Below are positions 16,006-24,145 of a stretch of 64,000 bases of DNA, piece by piece (position 1 is the first letter of the stretch; each line of letters opens with the position of its first letter). Location: assembly GCF_965137335.1 (NCBI RefSeq), contig NZ_CBCRZD010000008.1. One strand, 5' to 3'. The notes beneath the pieces are model-generated. The model searched no databases and was not told the DNA's origin. It worked only from the letters and a program-made list of their open reading frames with translations. The position numbers and the translations under genes were made by a program. Source of the DNA: Empedobacter stercoris. Its GTDB lineage: Bacteria; Bacteroidota; Bacteroidia; Flavobacteriales; Weeksellaceae.

Positions 16006-16422
16006 ATGGGATCTAGAAAAAGATTAAGTAACGAAAAAATCAAAGAAGCTAACAAGCAGTTGGCTTTTGCGAAATTAAATAATGTTCCTACTTCTCCTCG
16101 TAAGATGAGATTAGTAGTAGATATTATCCGTGGAGTTGAAATTCAAAAAGCTTTAGGTATTTTAAAATATACTAAAAACCACGCTTCAATCCGTTTAGAA
16201 AAATTGTTATTAAGCGCTATCGCTAACTGGCAAATCAAAAACGAAGGAGCTGATGTAGAAGAAGCTGGATTATATGTAAAAGAAATCTCTGTTGACAGTG
16301 CACGTCAATTAAAAAGAATTCGTACTGCTCCTCAAGGTAGAGCACATAGAATCAGAAAACGTTCAAACCATGTGACTTTGGTTTTAGGAACTAAAGAAGA
16401 TAAACAAAAAGTACAAGATTAA
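16006..16422 (+). CDS. rplV: 50S ribosomal protein L22
   Basis: L22 (138 residues) has a globular domain on the subunit surface and a beta-hairpin in the exit tunnel, seen here as KRIRTAPQGRAHRIRKRSNH. The protein carries a short N-terminal extension of about 20 residues before the conserved VPTSPRKMRLVVD segment. A moderate extension is usual for Flavobacteriia. rpsC follows after 5 nt. Confidence 0.96.
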   Translation: MGSRKRLSNEKIKEANKQLAFAKLNNVPTSPRKMRLVVDIIRGVEIQKALGILKYTKNHASIRLEKLLLSAIANWQIKNEGADVEEAGLYVKEISVDSARQLKRIRTAPQGRAHRIRKRSNHVTLVLGTKEDKQKVQD

Positions 16423-16427
16423 TAGAT

Positions 16428-17150
16428 ATGGGACAAAAAACTAATCCAATCGGAAATCGTTTAGGAATCATCAGAGGATGGGATTCTAACTGGTACGGTG
16501 GAAATGATTACGGTGATAAAATTGCAGAAGATGCAAAAATTCGTACTTATTTAAGAGCGCGTTTATCTAAAGCCGGTGTTTCTCGTATTTATATCGATCG
16601 TACTTTAAAATTAGTTACAGTTACAGTAACTACTGCTCGTCCAGGTATCATCATTGGTAAAGGTGGACAAGAAGTTGACAAATTAAAAGAAGAGTTAAAG
16701 AAAATCACTGGTAAAGAGGTTCAAATTAACATCTTCGAAATTAAGAGACCAGAATTAGATGCAATCTTAGTAGGTGATAGTATCGCTCGTCAAATTGAGA
16801 ATCGTATTTCTTACCGTCGTGCAATCAAAATGGCTATTCAATCTGCAATGAGAATGAACGCTGAAGGAATTAAAGTTCAAATCTCTGGTCGTTTAAACGG
16901 TGCAGAGATGGCACGTTCTGAAACTTATAAAGACGGACGTATTCCTTTGTCTACATTCCGTGCAGACATTGATTACCACATTTCAGAAGCTCATACAACT
17001 TACGGTCGTTTAGGGATCAAAGTATGGATCATGAAAGGTGAAGTATATGGTAAGAGAGAATTATCTCCATTAGTTGGTTTACAGAAAAAACAAAAAAAAT
17101 CTGATAACAACAGAAAAGGAGGTGAGAGATCTAATAATAGAAAGCGATAA
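16428..17150 (+). CDS. rpsC: 30S ribosomal protein S3
   Basis: S3 (240 residues) lies at the mRNA entry channel and helps helicase activity. MGQKTNPIGNRLGIIRGW opens the protein, the KH-domain GRPGIIIGKGG-type loop (PGIIIGKGGQEVDKL) is clear, and there is a Lys/Asn-rich disordered C-terminal tail. It is followed by rplP after a 36-nt spacer with no hairpin. Confidence 0.97.
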   Translation: MGQKTNPIGNRLGIIRGWDSNWYGGNDYGDKIAEDAKIRTYLRARLSKAGVSRIYIDRTLKLVTVTVTTARPGIIIGKGGQEVDKLKEELKKITGKEVQINIFEIKRPELDAILVGDSIARQIENRISYRRAIKMAIQSAMRMNAEGIKVQISGRLNGAEMARSETYKDGRIPLSTFRADIDYHISEAHTTYGRLGIKVWIMKGEVYGKRELSPLVGLQKKQKKSDNNRKGGERSNNRKR

Positions 17151-17186
17151 TTTAGTTTAACAACTAACATAAAGAATTAAGTAGAT

Positions 17187-17606
17187 ATGTTATCACCGAG
17201 AAGAGTAAAGTTTAGAAAAACCCAAAAAGGTAAGATGAAAGGTGTTTCTCACAGAGGAACTCAATTAGCTTACGGGACTTTCGGGATCAAATCTTTAGAC
17301 GAAGCGTTTATTACAGCACGTCAAATCGAGGCAGCTCGTATTGCTGCAACTCGTTTCATGAAGAGAGAGGGTCAATTATGGATTAAAATATTTCCAGATA
17401 AACCAATTACTAAGAAACCAGCAGAGGTACGTATGGGGAAAGGTAAAGGTGCACCAGAATATTGGGTAGCTCCTGTACAACCAGGTCGTATCTTATTCGA
17501 AGTAGGAGGTGTGCCAGTAGAGGTTGCATCTGAAGCATTGCGTTTAGCAGCTCAGAAGTTACCTGTTAAGACTAAGTTTATCGTTGCACGTGATTTCCAA
17601 AATTAA
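17187..17606 (+). CDS. rplP: 50S ribosomal protein L16
   Basis: L16 (139 residues) helps position the A-site tRNA. The MLSPRRVKFRKTQKGKMKG start and the MGKGKGAPEYWVAPVQPG segment are the conserved signatures. The length is normal for the family. rpmC follows after 22 nt. Confidence 0.97.
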   Translation: MLSPRRVKFRKTQKGKMKGVSHRGTQLAYGTFGIKSLDEAFITARQIEAARIAATRFMKREGQLWIKIFPDKPITKKPAEVRMGKGKGAPEYWVAPVQPGRILFEVGGVPVEVASEALRLAAQKLPVKTKFIVARDFQN

Positions 17607-17628
17607 TAATTTCAAAAATTAAGAAAAA

Positions 17629-17817
17629 ATGAAAGCAGCAGATATTAGAAATCTAAGTGTAGAGGAGTTACAAGCTAAAATAGCTGAAGAACAAGCGAAC
17701 TACGATCAATTAAAATTGACGAACGCTGTTTCTCCTGTAGCAAATCCAATCGGTATTAGAGACTTACGCAGAACAATTGCTCGTTTGAATACCGTGTTAA
17801 ACGAAAAACAATCATAA
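17629..17817 (+). CDS. rpmC: 50S ribosomal protein L29
   Basis: L29 (62 residues) is a helical hairpin next to the tunnel exit. The MKAADIRNLSVEEL start and the C-terminal IRDLRRTIARLNTVL are typical. It sits in canonical order before rpsQ (16-nt gap). Confidence 0.95.
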   Translation: MKAADIRNLSVEELQAKIAEEQANYDQLKLTNAVSPVANPIGIRDLRRTIARLNTVLNEKQS

Positions 17818-17833
17818 CAGTAATCTGTAACTG

Positions 17834-18088
17834 ATGGAAAGAAAATTAAGAAAAGAAAGAGTAGGTTTAGTTACATCTAACAAAATGGAAAAAACCATTG
17901 TTGTAGCTGAAACTAAGAAACAAAAGCACCCATTTTATGGGAAATTCGTTTTAAAAACGAAGAAATATACAGCGCACGACGAATCTAACGAATGTAACGA
18001 AGGTGACACAGTGCGTATCATGGAAACTCGTCCTTTGTCTAAAAACAAGAGATGGAGATTAGTAGAAATCATTGAAAGAGCTAAATAA
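17834..18088 (+). CDS. rpsQ: 30S ribosomal protein S17
   Basis: S17 (84 residues) is an OB-fold 16S rRNA binding protein. The diagnostic stretches are RKERVGLVTSNKMEKTIVV, KHPFYGKFV and the ETRPLSKNKRWRL tail. It is followed by rplN after 8 nt. Confidence 0.97.
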   Translation: MERKLRKERVGLVTSNKMEKTIVVAETKKQKHPFYGKFVLKTKKYTAHDESNECNEGDTVRIMETRPLSKNKRWRLVEIIERAK

Positions 18089-18096
18089 TATAAGTT

Positions 18097-18465
18097 ATGT
18101 TACAACAAGAATCTAGATTAAAAGTTGCAGATAACACAGGAGCTCGTGAAGCATTAGTAATCCGCGTTTTAGGTGGTACTAAAAAAAGATACGCATCAGT
18201 AGGTGACAAAATCGTAGTTGCAATCAAGGAAGCTACACCTGCAGGAAACGTTAAAAAAGGTGCTGTATCAAAAGCTGTTGTAGTTAGAACTAAAAAAGAA
18301 GTTCGTAGAAAAGACGGTTCATATATCCGTTTCGACGATAATGCATGTGTATTATTGAACACTCAAGGAGAAATGCGTGGAACTCGTGTATTCGGTCCAG
18401 TTGCTCGTGAGTTACGTGATAAAGAATATATGAAAATTGTATCATTAGCCCCAGAGGTATTATAA
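18097..18465 (+). CDS. rplN: 50S ribosomal protein L14
   Basis: L14 (122 residues) forms part of the intersubunit bridge region. It has the MLQQESRLKVADNTGARE start and the GTRVFGPVARELRDKEYMK C-terminal signature. The length is identical to most bacterial L14. A 9-nt spacer leads to rplX. Confidence 0.97.
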   Translation: MLQQESRLKVADNTGAREALVIRVLGGTKKRYASVGDKIVVAIKEATPAGNVKKGAVSKAVVVRTKKEVRRKDGSYIRFDDNACVLLNTQGEMRGTRVFGPVARELRDKEYMKIVSLAPEVL

Positions 18466-18474
18466 TAGAACAAC

Positions 18475-18789
18475 ATGGCAAAGTTAAAAATTAAAAAAGG
18501 AGACAAAGTAGTCGTATTATCAGGTTCTTCAAAAGGACAAACTGGTACTGTGTTACGCGTATTCCCTGACAAAGCTAAAGCTATCGTTGAAGGGGTTAAT
18601 ATTGCAAAAAAACGTGTAAAGCCAAGCGCACAAAATCCACAAGGTGGAGTTGTTGAAAAAGAAGCTCAAATCTATTTATGTAAATTGGCTTTAGTAGATC
18701 CTGAAACTGGAAAAGCAACGAAAGTAGCAATAAAAGAAGAAGGAGGTAAAAAAGTAAGAATTGCTAAAAAATCTGGTAAAGCTATTTAA
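18475..18789 (+). CDS. rplX: 50S ribosomal protein L24
   Basis: L24 (104 residues) is an assembly initiator at the base of the large subunit. It contains the KOW-type KIKKGDKVVVLSGSSKGQTG motif at the N-terminus. The neighbours are rplN and rplE, with a 2-nt gap to rplE that suggests translational coupling. Confidence 0.97.
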   Translation: MAKLKIKKGDKVVVLSGSSKGQTGTVLRVFPDKAKAIVEGVNIAKKRVKPSAQNPQGGVVEKEAQIYLCKLALVDPETGKATKVAIKEEGGKKVRIAKKSGKAI

Positions 18790-18791
18790 GA

Positions 18792-19355
18792 ATGAGTACA
18801 ACAACATACACACCTCGTCCGCAGGTTAAATATAAAGAAGAGATTGTAGCTGCTCTTAAAGAAGAGTTCGGGTACAAATCTATTATGCAAGTTCCTAAAT
18901 TAGAGAAAATTGTATTATCTCAAGGTTTAGGTGCTGCTACAGCTGACAAAAAAATCGTTGATTACGCTATCGAAGAGTTAGAATTAATCACAGGTCAAAA
19001 AGCAGTAGGAACAATTTCTAAGAAAGACGAAGCAGCTTTCAAATTACGTAAAGGAATGCCAATTGGTGCCCGTGTAACTTTACGTGGTGAGAAAATGTAC
19101 GAATTCTTAGATCGTTTAGTATCTGCAGCTTTACCTCGTGTACGTGATTTTAACGGTATTTCTTCTACAGGTTTCGACGGTAGAGGTAACTATAACTTAG
19201 GTATCAAAGAGCAAATTATCTTCCCAGAAATTAATATTGATAAAATCAAGAAAATTCAAGGTTTAGATATTACCTTTGTAACTTCAGCGAATACAGATAA
19301 AGAAGCGAAAGCTTTATTAGCTAAATTCGGATTACCATTTACAAAAGAAAAATAA
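18792..19355 (+). CDS. rplE: 50S ribosomal protein L5
   Basis: L5 (187 residues) binds 5S rRNA in the central protuberance. KLEKIVLSQGLG, AAFKLRKGMPIGARVTLRG and RVRDFNGIS are family hallmarks. In E. coli the S8 repressor site overlaps the start of this gene. Here the unit is instead broken downstream, after rpsN. Confidence 0.97.
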   Translation: MSTTTYTPRPQVKYKEEIVAALKEEFGYKSIMQVPKLEKIVLSQGLGAATADKKIVDYAIEELELITGQKAVGTISKKDEAAFKLRKGMPIGARVTLRGEKMYEFLDRLVSAALPRVRDFNGISSTGFDGRGNYNLGIKEQIIFPEINIDKIKKIQGLDITFVTSANTDKEAKALLAKFGLPFTKEK

Positions 19356-19361
19356 GAAGTC

Positions 19362-19631
19362 ATGGCTAAAGAATCAATGAAAGCGCGTGAGCGCAAAAGA
19401 CAAGCATTAGTTGCTAAGTATGCTGCGAAACGTCAAGCTTTATTAGAAGCTGGTGACTACGAAGCATTACAAAAATTACCTAAAAACGCTTCTCCTGTAC
19501 GTTTACACAACCGTTGTAAATTAACAGGTCGTCCAAAAGGATACATGAGAACTTTCGGGATCTCTCGTGTTACATTCCGTGAAATGGCAAACGAAGGGTT
19601 AATCCCAGGTGTTAAAAAAGCATCTTGGTAA
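19362..19631 (+). CDS. rpsN: 30S ribosomal protein S14, zinc-free 89-residue form
   Basis: S14 belongs to the 30S head. This 89-residue form is shorter than the 101-residue enterobacterial protein and lacks the CxxC pairs of the 61-residue zinc form. The C-terminal RCKLTGRPKGYMRTFGISR is the conserved rRNA-binding part. It is the last gene of the second ribosomal transcription unit and is followed by a clear terminator. Confidence 0.96.
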   Translation: MAKESMKARERKRQALVAKYAAKRQALLEAGDYEALQKLPKNASPVRLHNRCKLTGRPKGYMRTFGISRVTFREMANEGLIPGVKKASW

Positions 19632-19655
19632 TCTACCAAACGCTTTAGAAATATT

Positions 19656-19692
19656 AAATCCTTACTCTTTTATTGAGTAAGGATTTTTTTTT
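19656..19692 (+). terminator. Terminator after rpsN, inside the spc-type cluster
   Basis: Twelve-base arms AAATCCTTACTC (19656-19667) and GAGTAAGGATTT (19675-19686) are followed by a long T-run. It splits rpsN from rpsH. Confidence 0.9.
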
Positions 19693-19787
19693 AATCAATT
19701 TCTTTATAAGAAATATTTTTAATAACACTATAACAAGGTTTCGCTTATGCCTTAATGGATTAAAAATAAATTATTGAGATAAATAGT

Positions 19788-19816
19788 TTGTAATTAAAAA
19801 ATATGCAATATATTTG
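19788..19816 (+). promoter_or_regulatory. Promoter of the rpsH-rplQ unit
   Basis: TTG (19788-19790), 18 nt, TATATTTG (19809-19816) closely resembles the promoters before rpsL and rplC, and like them is followed by GCA. Confidence 0.82.
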
Positions 19817-19818
19817 CA

Positions 19819-19843
19819 ACCCAAATGCATAGTGCATTTTGGT
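19819..19843 (+). promoter_or_regulatory. 5'-terminal leader hairpin before rpsH
   Basis: ACC plus AAATGCA (19819-19829) pairs with TGCATTT plus GGT (19833-19843) around a TAG loop, with one C/T mismatch. That gives ten base pairs at the predicted 5' end of the mRNA, 52 nt before the rpsH ATG. It may stabilise the mRNA or be a protein-binding site such as an S8 target. The function is inferred only. Confidence 0.45.
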
Positions 19844-19895
19844 GAAACTTTAATTTTAAAAGTAGTGCATCAGCGCTATACTATAGAATTATATT

Positions 19896-20297
19896 ATGTA
19901 TACAGACCCAATTTCAGATTTTCTAACACGCGTTAGAAATGCAATGATGGCAGGACACAAAGTAGTGGAAATCCCTGCATCTAAAATTAAAAAAGAGATC
20001 ACTAAGATCTTATTTGAACAAGGTTACATCTTGAACTACAAATTCGAAGGACAAGACAAACCTCAAGGAACAATCAAAATCGCTTTAAAGTACGACAAAG
20101 TAACTAAAGAGCCAGCTATCCGTAAAATAAAAAGAGCATCTACTCCAGGTTTACGTCAATACGCAGGATCTAAAGAATTACCTCGTGTTTTAAACGGATT
20201 AGGTGTTGCTATTATTTCAACTTCTAAAGGAGTTATGACAGATAAACAAGCTCGTCAAGAGAATGTAGGTGGTGAAGTTTTATGTTTTGTTTATTAA
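19896..20297 (+). CDS. rpsH: 30S ribosomal protein S8
   Basis: S8 (133 residues) is a primary 16S rRNA binder and the known autoregulator of the spc operon in E. coli. MYTDPISDFLTRVRNAMMAG and the C-terminal ISTSKGVMTDKQARQ with GGEVLCFVY are conserved. Here it is the first gene of its own transcription unit, 80 nt downstream of a strong promoter with a leader hairpin. Confidence 0.97.
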   Translation: MYTDPISDFLTRVRNAMMAGHKVVEIPASKIKKEITKILFEQGYILNYKFEGQDKPQGTIKIALKYDKVTKEPAIRKIKRASTPGLRQYAGSKELPRVLNGLGVAIISTSKGVMTDKQARQENVGGEVLCFVY

Positions 20298-20319
20298 TCT
20301 TTTAAAAAATTAAGAAATT

Positions 20320-20865
20320 ATGTCAAGAATAGGACACGCACATATCAACATTCCTGCAGCAGCGACTGTTGAATTTAAAGATAACGTAGTTACGGTTAAA
20401 GGTAACAACATTACAATGACAAGAGAGTTAAACGAAGGATTTGATGTAACTATCGAAGACGGAGTTTTAACTGTAGTTCGTCCAAATGATTCTAAAGATA
20501 ACAAAGCTTTACATGGTTTGTACCGTGCATTAATCAATAACATGATTATCGGTGTTACTGAAGGTTTCAAGAAACAATTAGAATTAGTTGGGGTTGGGTA
20601 TAGAGCTTCTAACCAAGGACAAAAATTAGATTTGTCATTAGGTTTCTCTCACAACATCATTATCGAATTACCAACAGAAGTTAAAGTTGAAACTTTAACA
20701 GAGAAAGGTAAAAGCCCTATTATTACATTATCATCACATGATAATCAATTATTAGGAATGGTTGTAGCTAAAATCCGTTCTTACCGTAAGCCAGAGCCTT
20801 ACAAAGGAAAAGGAATTAAGTTCGTAGGAGAAATTATTAGAAGAAAAGCAGGTAAATCTGCATAA
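20320..20865 (+). CDS. rplF: 50S ribosomal protein L6
   Basis: L6 (181 residues) lies near the factor-binding site. It has two homologous domains, with MSRIGHAHINIPAAATVEF at the start and the C-terminal GKGIKFVGEIIRRKAGKS signature. It sits between rpsH (22-nt gap) and rplR (13-nt gap). Confidence 0.97.
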   Translation: MSRIGHAHINIPAAATVEFKDNVVTVKGNNITMTRELNEGFDVTIEDGVLTVVRPNDSKDNKALHGLYRALINNMIIGVTEGFKKQLELVGVGYRASNQGQKLDLSLGFSHNIIIELPTEVKVETLTEKGKSPIITLSSHDNQLLGMVVAKIRSYRKPEPYKGKGIKFVGEIIRRKAGKSA

Positions 20866-20878
20866 AAATCATTGAAAA

Positions 20879-21232
20879 ATGGCATTATCTAAAGTAGAAA
20901 AAAGACAAAAAATAAAAAGACGCGTGCGTCGAAATATTTTTGGAACAGAAACTAAACCTCGTTTGTCAGTTTACCGTTCTAACAAAGAAATTTACGCTCA
21001 AATTATTGACGATAACAATGGAGTAACTTTAGCTTCTGCATCATCTCGTGAAAAAGGTGTTGCTGTAGAAGGTACAAAATCTGAAGTTTCTGTATCAGTT
21101 GGTAAAGCTTTAGCTGCAAAAGCTATCGCAAAAGGAATTGAAACTGTCGTTTTTGATCGTAACGGTTTCGTGTATCATGGTAGAATCAAAGCTTTAGCAG
21201 ACGGTGCTAGAGAAGGTGGATTAAAATTCTAA
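20879..21232 (+). CDS. rplR: 50S ribosomal protein L18
   Basis: L18 (117 residues) binds 5S rRNA with L5. RPRLSVYRSNK-type sequence (here KPRLSVYRSNKEIYAQ) and the C-terminal DRNGFVYHGRIKALADGARE are typical. It is followed by rpsE after 16 nt. Confidence 0.97.
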   Translation: MALSKVEKRQKIKRRVRRNIFGTETKPRLSVYRSNKEIYAQIIDDNNGVTLASASSREKGVAVEGTKSEVSVSVGKALAAKAIAKGIETVVFDRNGFVYHGRIKALADGAREGGLKF

Positions 21233-21248
21233 AAAAGAGAAAGAAATT

Positions 21249-21770
21249 ATGTTAGGATTTAAAAACGTAGAAAGAGTAAAACCAACAGGTTTAGATTTAA
21301 AAGATCGTTTAGTTGGAGTACAACGTGTTACTAAAGTAACAAAAGGAGGTAGAGCATTTGGTTTCTCTGCAATCGTAGTAGTAGGTGACGGAAACGGAGT
21401 AGTAGGTTACGGATTAGGGAAATCTAAAGACGTAGCTTCTGCAATCGCTAAAGCTATCGAAGATGCTAAGAAAAACTTAGTACGTATCCCATTATTTAAC
21501 AATACAATTCCTCACGCTCAAGAAGCTCGTTTCGGTGGTGCACAAGTATTCATCCGTCCAGCAGCAAAAGGTACAGGAGTAATTGCAGGTGGTACAGTAC
21601 GTGCGGTATTAGAATCAGTTGGGGTACATGATGTATTATCAAAATCAAAAGGTTCTTCTAACCCTCACAATGCAGTAAAAGCTACATTCAGCGCTTTATT
21701 AAGCTTACGTTCTGTAGAAACTATTGCACGTCAAAGAGGTATTTCTGTAACTAAAGTGTTCAACGGATAA
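21249..21770 (+). CDS. rpsE: 30S ribosomal protein S5
   Basis: S5 (173 residues) contributes to decoding fidelity and the mRNA entry site. KGGRAFGFSAIVVVGDGNG and the C-terminal SSNPHNAVKATFSALLSL are family signatures. It sits in canonical order before rpmD (11-nt gap). Confidence 0.97.
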   Translation: MLGFKNVERVKPTGLDLKDRLVGVQRVTKVTKGGRAFGFSAIVVVGDGNGVVGYGLGKSKDVASAIAKAIEDAKKNLVRIPLFNNTIPHAQEARFGGAQVFIRPAAKGTGVIAGGTVRAVLESVGVHDVLSKSKGSSNPHNAVKATFSALLSLRSVETIARQRGISVTKVFNG

Positions 21771-21781
21771 AAAAAAGTAAA

Positions 21782-21961
21782 ATGAGCAAAGTAAGAGTAA
21801 AACAAACACGTAGTGCAATCAACCGTGATAAATCTCAAAAAGCTACATTAGTTGCTTTAGGTTTAAGAAAGTTGAATCAAGTAGTAGAGCACGAATCAAC
21901 TCCTCAAATCGAAGGAATGATTCGTAAAATCTCACACTTAGTAGTAGTAGAAAGAGCTTAA
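21782..21961 (+). CDS. rpmD: 50S ribosomal protein L30
   Basis: This 59-residue protein starts MSKVRVKQTRSAINRDKSQK and contains LVALGLRKLNQVVEHEST, the standard short bacterial L30. It lies exactly where rpmD belongs, between rpsE and rplO. It ends VVVERA followed by TAA. Confidence 0.94.
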   Translation: MSKVRVKQTRSAINRDKSQKATLVALGLRKLNQVVEHESTPQIEGMIRKISHLVVVERA

Positions 21962-21990
21962 TCGCTTTAACCTTTTAAAAATTATTAAAA

Positions 21991-22446
21991 ATGAATTTAA
22001 GTAATTTAAAACCAGCTGCTGGTTCAGTACAAAATAAATTCCGTAAAGGTAGAGGTGAAGGTAGTGGAAACGGTTTGACTGCAGGTCGTGGACACAAAGG
22101 TGCTAAATCTCGTTCTGGTTATTCAAGAAAAATCGGTTTCGAGGGTGGACAAATGCCTTTACAAAGACGTTTACCTAAATTTGGTTTCACAAACATCAAC
22201 CGTGTTGAGTACACTGGAATCAATTTAGACACAATTCAACAATTAGTTGACAACAATAAAATTACAGATACTTTAAATAAAGAAACATTAGTAGAATTAG
22301 GTTTAGCTCACAAAAATGACTTAGTGAAAATTTTAGGTCGTGGAGAGTTAAAAGCTGCTGTTAATGTAACTGCTGATAAATTCTCTCAATCAGCTCAAGA
22401 AGCTATTGAGAAAGCAGGAGGTAAAGTAGAATTAGTTAACGCTTAA
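21991..22446 (+). CDS. rplO: 50S ribosomal protein L15
   Basis: L15 (151 residues) is a late assembly protein with an extended Gly/Arg-rich N-terminus (KFRKGRGEGSGNGLTAGRGH, GAKSRSG). The globular C-terminal domain ends KVELVNA. It sits between rpmD (29-nt gap) and secY (15-nt gap), as is usual. Confidence 0.97.
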   Translation: MNLSNLKPAAGSVQNKFRKGRGEGSGNGLTAGRGHKGAKSRSGYSRKIGFEGGQMPLQRRLPKFGFTNINRVEYTGINLDTIQQLVDNNKITDTLNKETLVELGLAHKNDLVKILGRGELKAAVNVTADKFSQSAQEAIEKAGGKVELVNA

Positions 22447-22461
22447 GAATATATTTTATAG

Positions 22462-23832
22462 ATGAAAGGGTTTATACAGACCATAAAAAATATCTGGAGC
22501 ATAAAAGAATTGAAGGATAAGTTACTTGTAACTATCCTTCTATTGTTGGTTTATAGATTCGGTTCTCATATTCCACTTCCAGGTGTCGATATTAACGAGG
22601 TTAATCGTTTTGTTGCAGACCAAACAAATGCAAATTCAGGAATTTTAGGATTATTAAACTCTTTTACCGGAGGTTCTTTTAGTAGAGCTTCCGTATTTGC
22701 GTTAGGGATTATGCCTTATATCTCAGCTTCAATTGTTGTACAATTGATGGGATTAGCAGTACCTTACATCCAAAAACTACAAAAAGAAGGAGAAAGTGGA
22801 AGAAATAAAGTAAATCAAATTACAAGGTGGTTAACGATAGGTATATGTTTGGTACAAGCACCAGCATATTTAACGTTAATTACTTCTCAGATTTTACCTT
22901 ACGATCCAGCTTCGTCATACGCTATTTATGTTATTCCTCCAACAAACTTTTGGTTCTGGTTTCCTTCAACAATCATTTTGATTACGGGGACAGTCTTTGC
23001 CATGTGGATGGGAGAAAAAATTACAGATAAAGGTATAGGTAACGGTATTTCAATCTTAATTATGATTGGTATCTTAGCCGATTTACCTAAAGCAGTTTTC
23101 AATGCATTTGAAGTTGACGCTTCAAATGGTATTTTCTTCTTGATAGAAATGGTAGGGTTAATCCTAGTTATTGCAATGTGTATTATGATTGTTGCAGCTG
23201 TGCGTAAAGTACCTGTGCAATATGTAAGAAGAGCGCAAACTTCTAGTAGTTCTTATATGAGATCTGTTACAGATTCTGTACGTTCTTATATTCCTCTAAA
23301 AGTAAATGCGGCAGGTGTAATGCCTATTATTTTTGCTCAAGCAATTATGTTTTTACCAGGAACATTAGCAAGTTATTTCTTAGACGAAGGAAGTGCCGTG
23401 AAAGCATTTTTTGCAAAAATGGCTGATCCATTTACATGGGAATACAATCTGATCTTCGGATTACTAATTATTATCTTCACATATTTCTATACTGCGATTA
23501 CAATCCCAGTAAACCAAATGGCTGAAGATCTAAAACGTAACGGAGGAATCATCCCTGGAATACGTCCTGGAAAAGAAACTGCAAATTATTTAGACGAAAT
23601 TTTATCAAAAATTACGTTACCTGGAGCAATTTTACTAACTTTGCTTGCTGTTTTGCCAGCGATTGTAAAATTATTAGGTGTAGAACAAAGCTTAGCAATG
23701 TTCTTTGGAGGTACATCAATGTTAATTATGGTGGGAGTTATCTTAGATACTGTACAACAAATTAATACATATTTATTAAATCACCGTTACGATGGTTTAA
23801 TGTCTTCAGGTAGAACTTCAAGAGATATCTAA
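22462..23832 (+). CDS. secY: Protein translocase subunit SecY
   Basis: SecY is the ten-helix core channel of the Sec translocon in the inner membrane. The 456-residue protein shows the plug and pore region PLPGVDINEVNRFV, GGSFSRASVFALGIMPYISA, the GIGNGISILI motif and the cytosolic loop RRNGG-like ELKRNGGIIPGIRPG (here DLKRNGGIIPGIRPG). It is located inside the ribosomal unit between rplO and infA, the conserved bacterial position. Confidence 0.97.
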   Translation: MKGFIQTIKNIWSIKELKDKLLVTILLLLVYRFGSHIPLPGVDINEVNRFVADQTNANSGILGLLNSFTGGSFSRASVFALGIMPYISASIVVQLMGLAVPYIQKLQKEGESGRNKVNQITRWLTIGICLVQAPAYLTLITSQILPYDPASSYAIYVIPPTNFWFWFPSTIILITGTVFAMWMGEKITDKGIGNGISILIMIGILADLPKAVFNAFEVDASNGIFFLIEMVGLILVIAMCIMIVAAVRKVPVQYVRRAQTSSSSYMRSVTDSVRSYIPLKVNAAGVMPIIFAQAIMFLPGTLASYFLDEGSAVKAFFAKMADPFTWEYNLIFGLLIIIFTYFYTAITIPVNQMAEDLKRNGGIIPGIRPGKETANYLDEILSKITLPGAILLTLLAVLPAIVKLLGVEQSLAMFFGGTSMLIMVGVILDTVQQINTYLLNHRYDGLMSSGRTSRDI

Positions 23833-23854
23833 TAAGATTTTATTAAAAAGATTT

Positions 23855-24070
23855 ATGGCTAAACAAAAACATATTGAACAAGACGGTACGATTACAGAAG
23901 CATTATCTAATGCAATGTTTCGTGTCGAATTAGAAAATGGGCATGTTGTAACATGTAACATATCTGGTAAAATGCGAATGCACTATATCAAATTATTACC
24001 AGGTGATAGAGTTAAAATAGAGATGTCTCCTTACGATTTATCAAAAGGTAGAATATCTTATAGATACTAA
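23855..24070 (+). CDS. infA: Translation initiation factor IF-1
   Basis: IF-1 is a 71-residue OB-fold protein that blocks the A site during initiation. MAKQKHIEQDGTITEALSNA, FRVELENGH and the C-terminal DLSKGRISYRY are diagnostic. It is followed by a 75-nt spacer that holds a perfect hairpin before rpmJ. Confidence 0.97.
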   Translation: MAKQKHIEQDGTITEALSNAMFRVELENGHVVTCNISGKMRMHYIKLLPGDRVKIEMSPYDLSKGRISYRY

Positions 24071-24090
24071 AAGAAATAATAACGACTGGT

Positions 24091-24122
24091 GATAGAGTTA
24101 ATGTAAATACGTTAACTCTATC
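24091..24122 (+). promoter_or_regulatory. Perfect hairpin between infA and rpmJ
   Basis: Eleven-base arms GATAGAGTTAA (24091-24101) and TTAACTCTATC (24112-24122) enclose a 10-nt loop. No T-run follows, so it is not a normal intrinsic terminator. It may be a processing or protein-binding site, or a transcript stabiliser within the operon. Confidence 0.6.
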
Positions 24123-24145
24123 GGATTATAAATAAATTTACAAAG

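Noticed and set aside
24091..24122. infA-rpmJ hairpin as an intrinsic terminator
   Set aside because: No T-run follows on either strand, and the operon continues with closely spaced genes.
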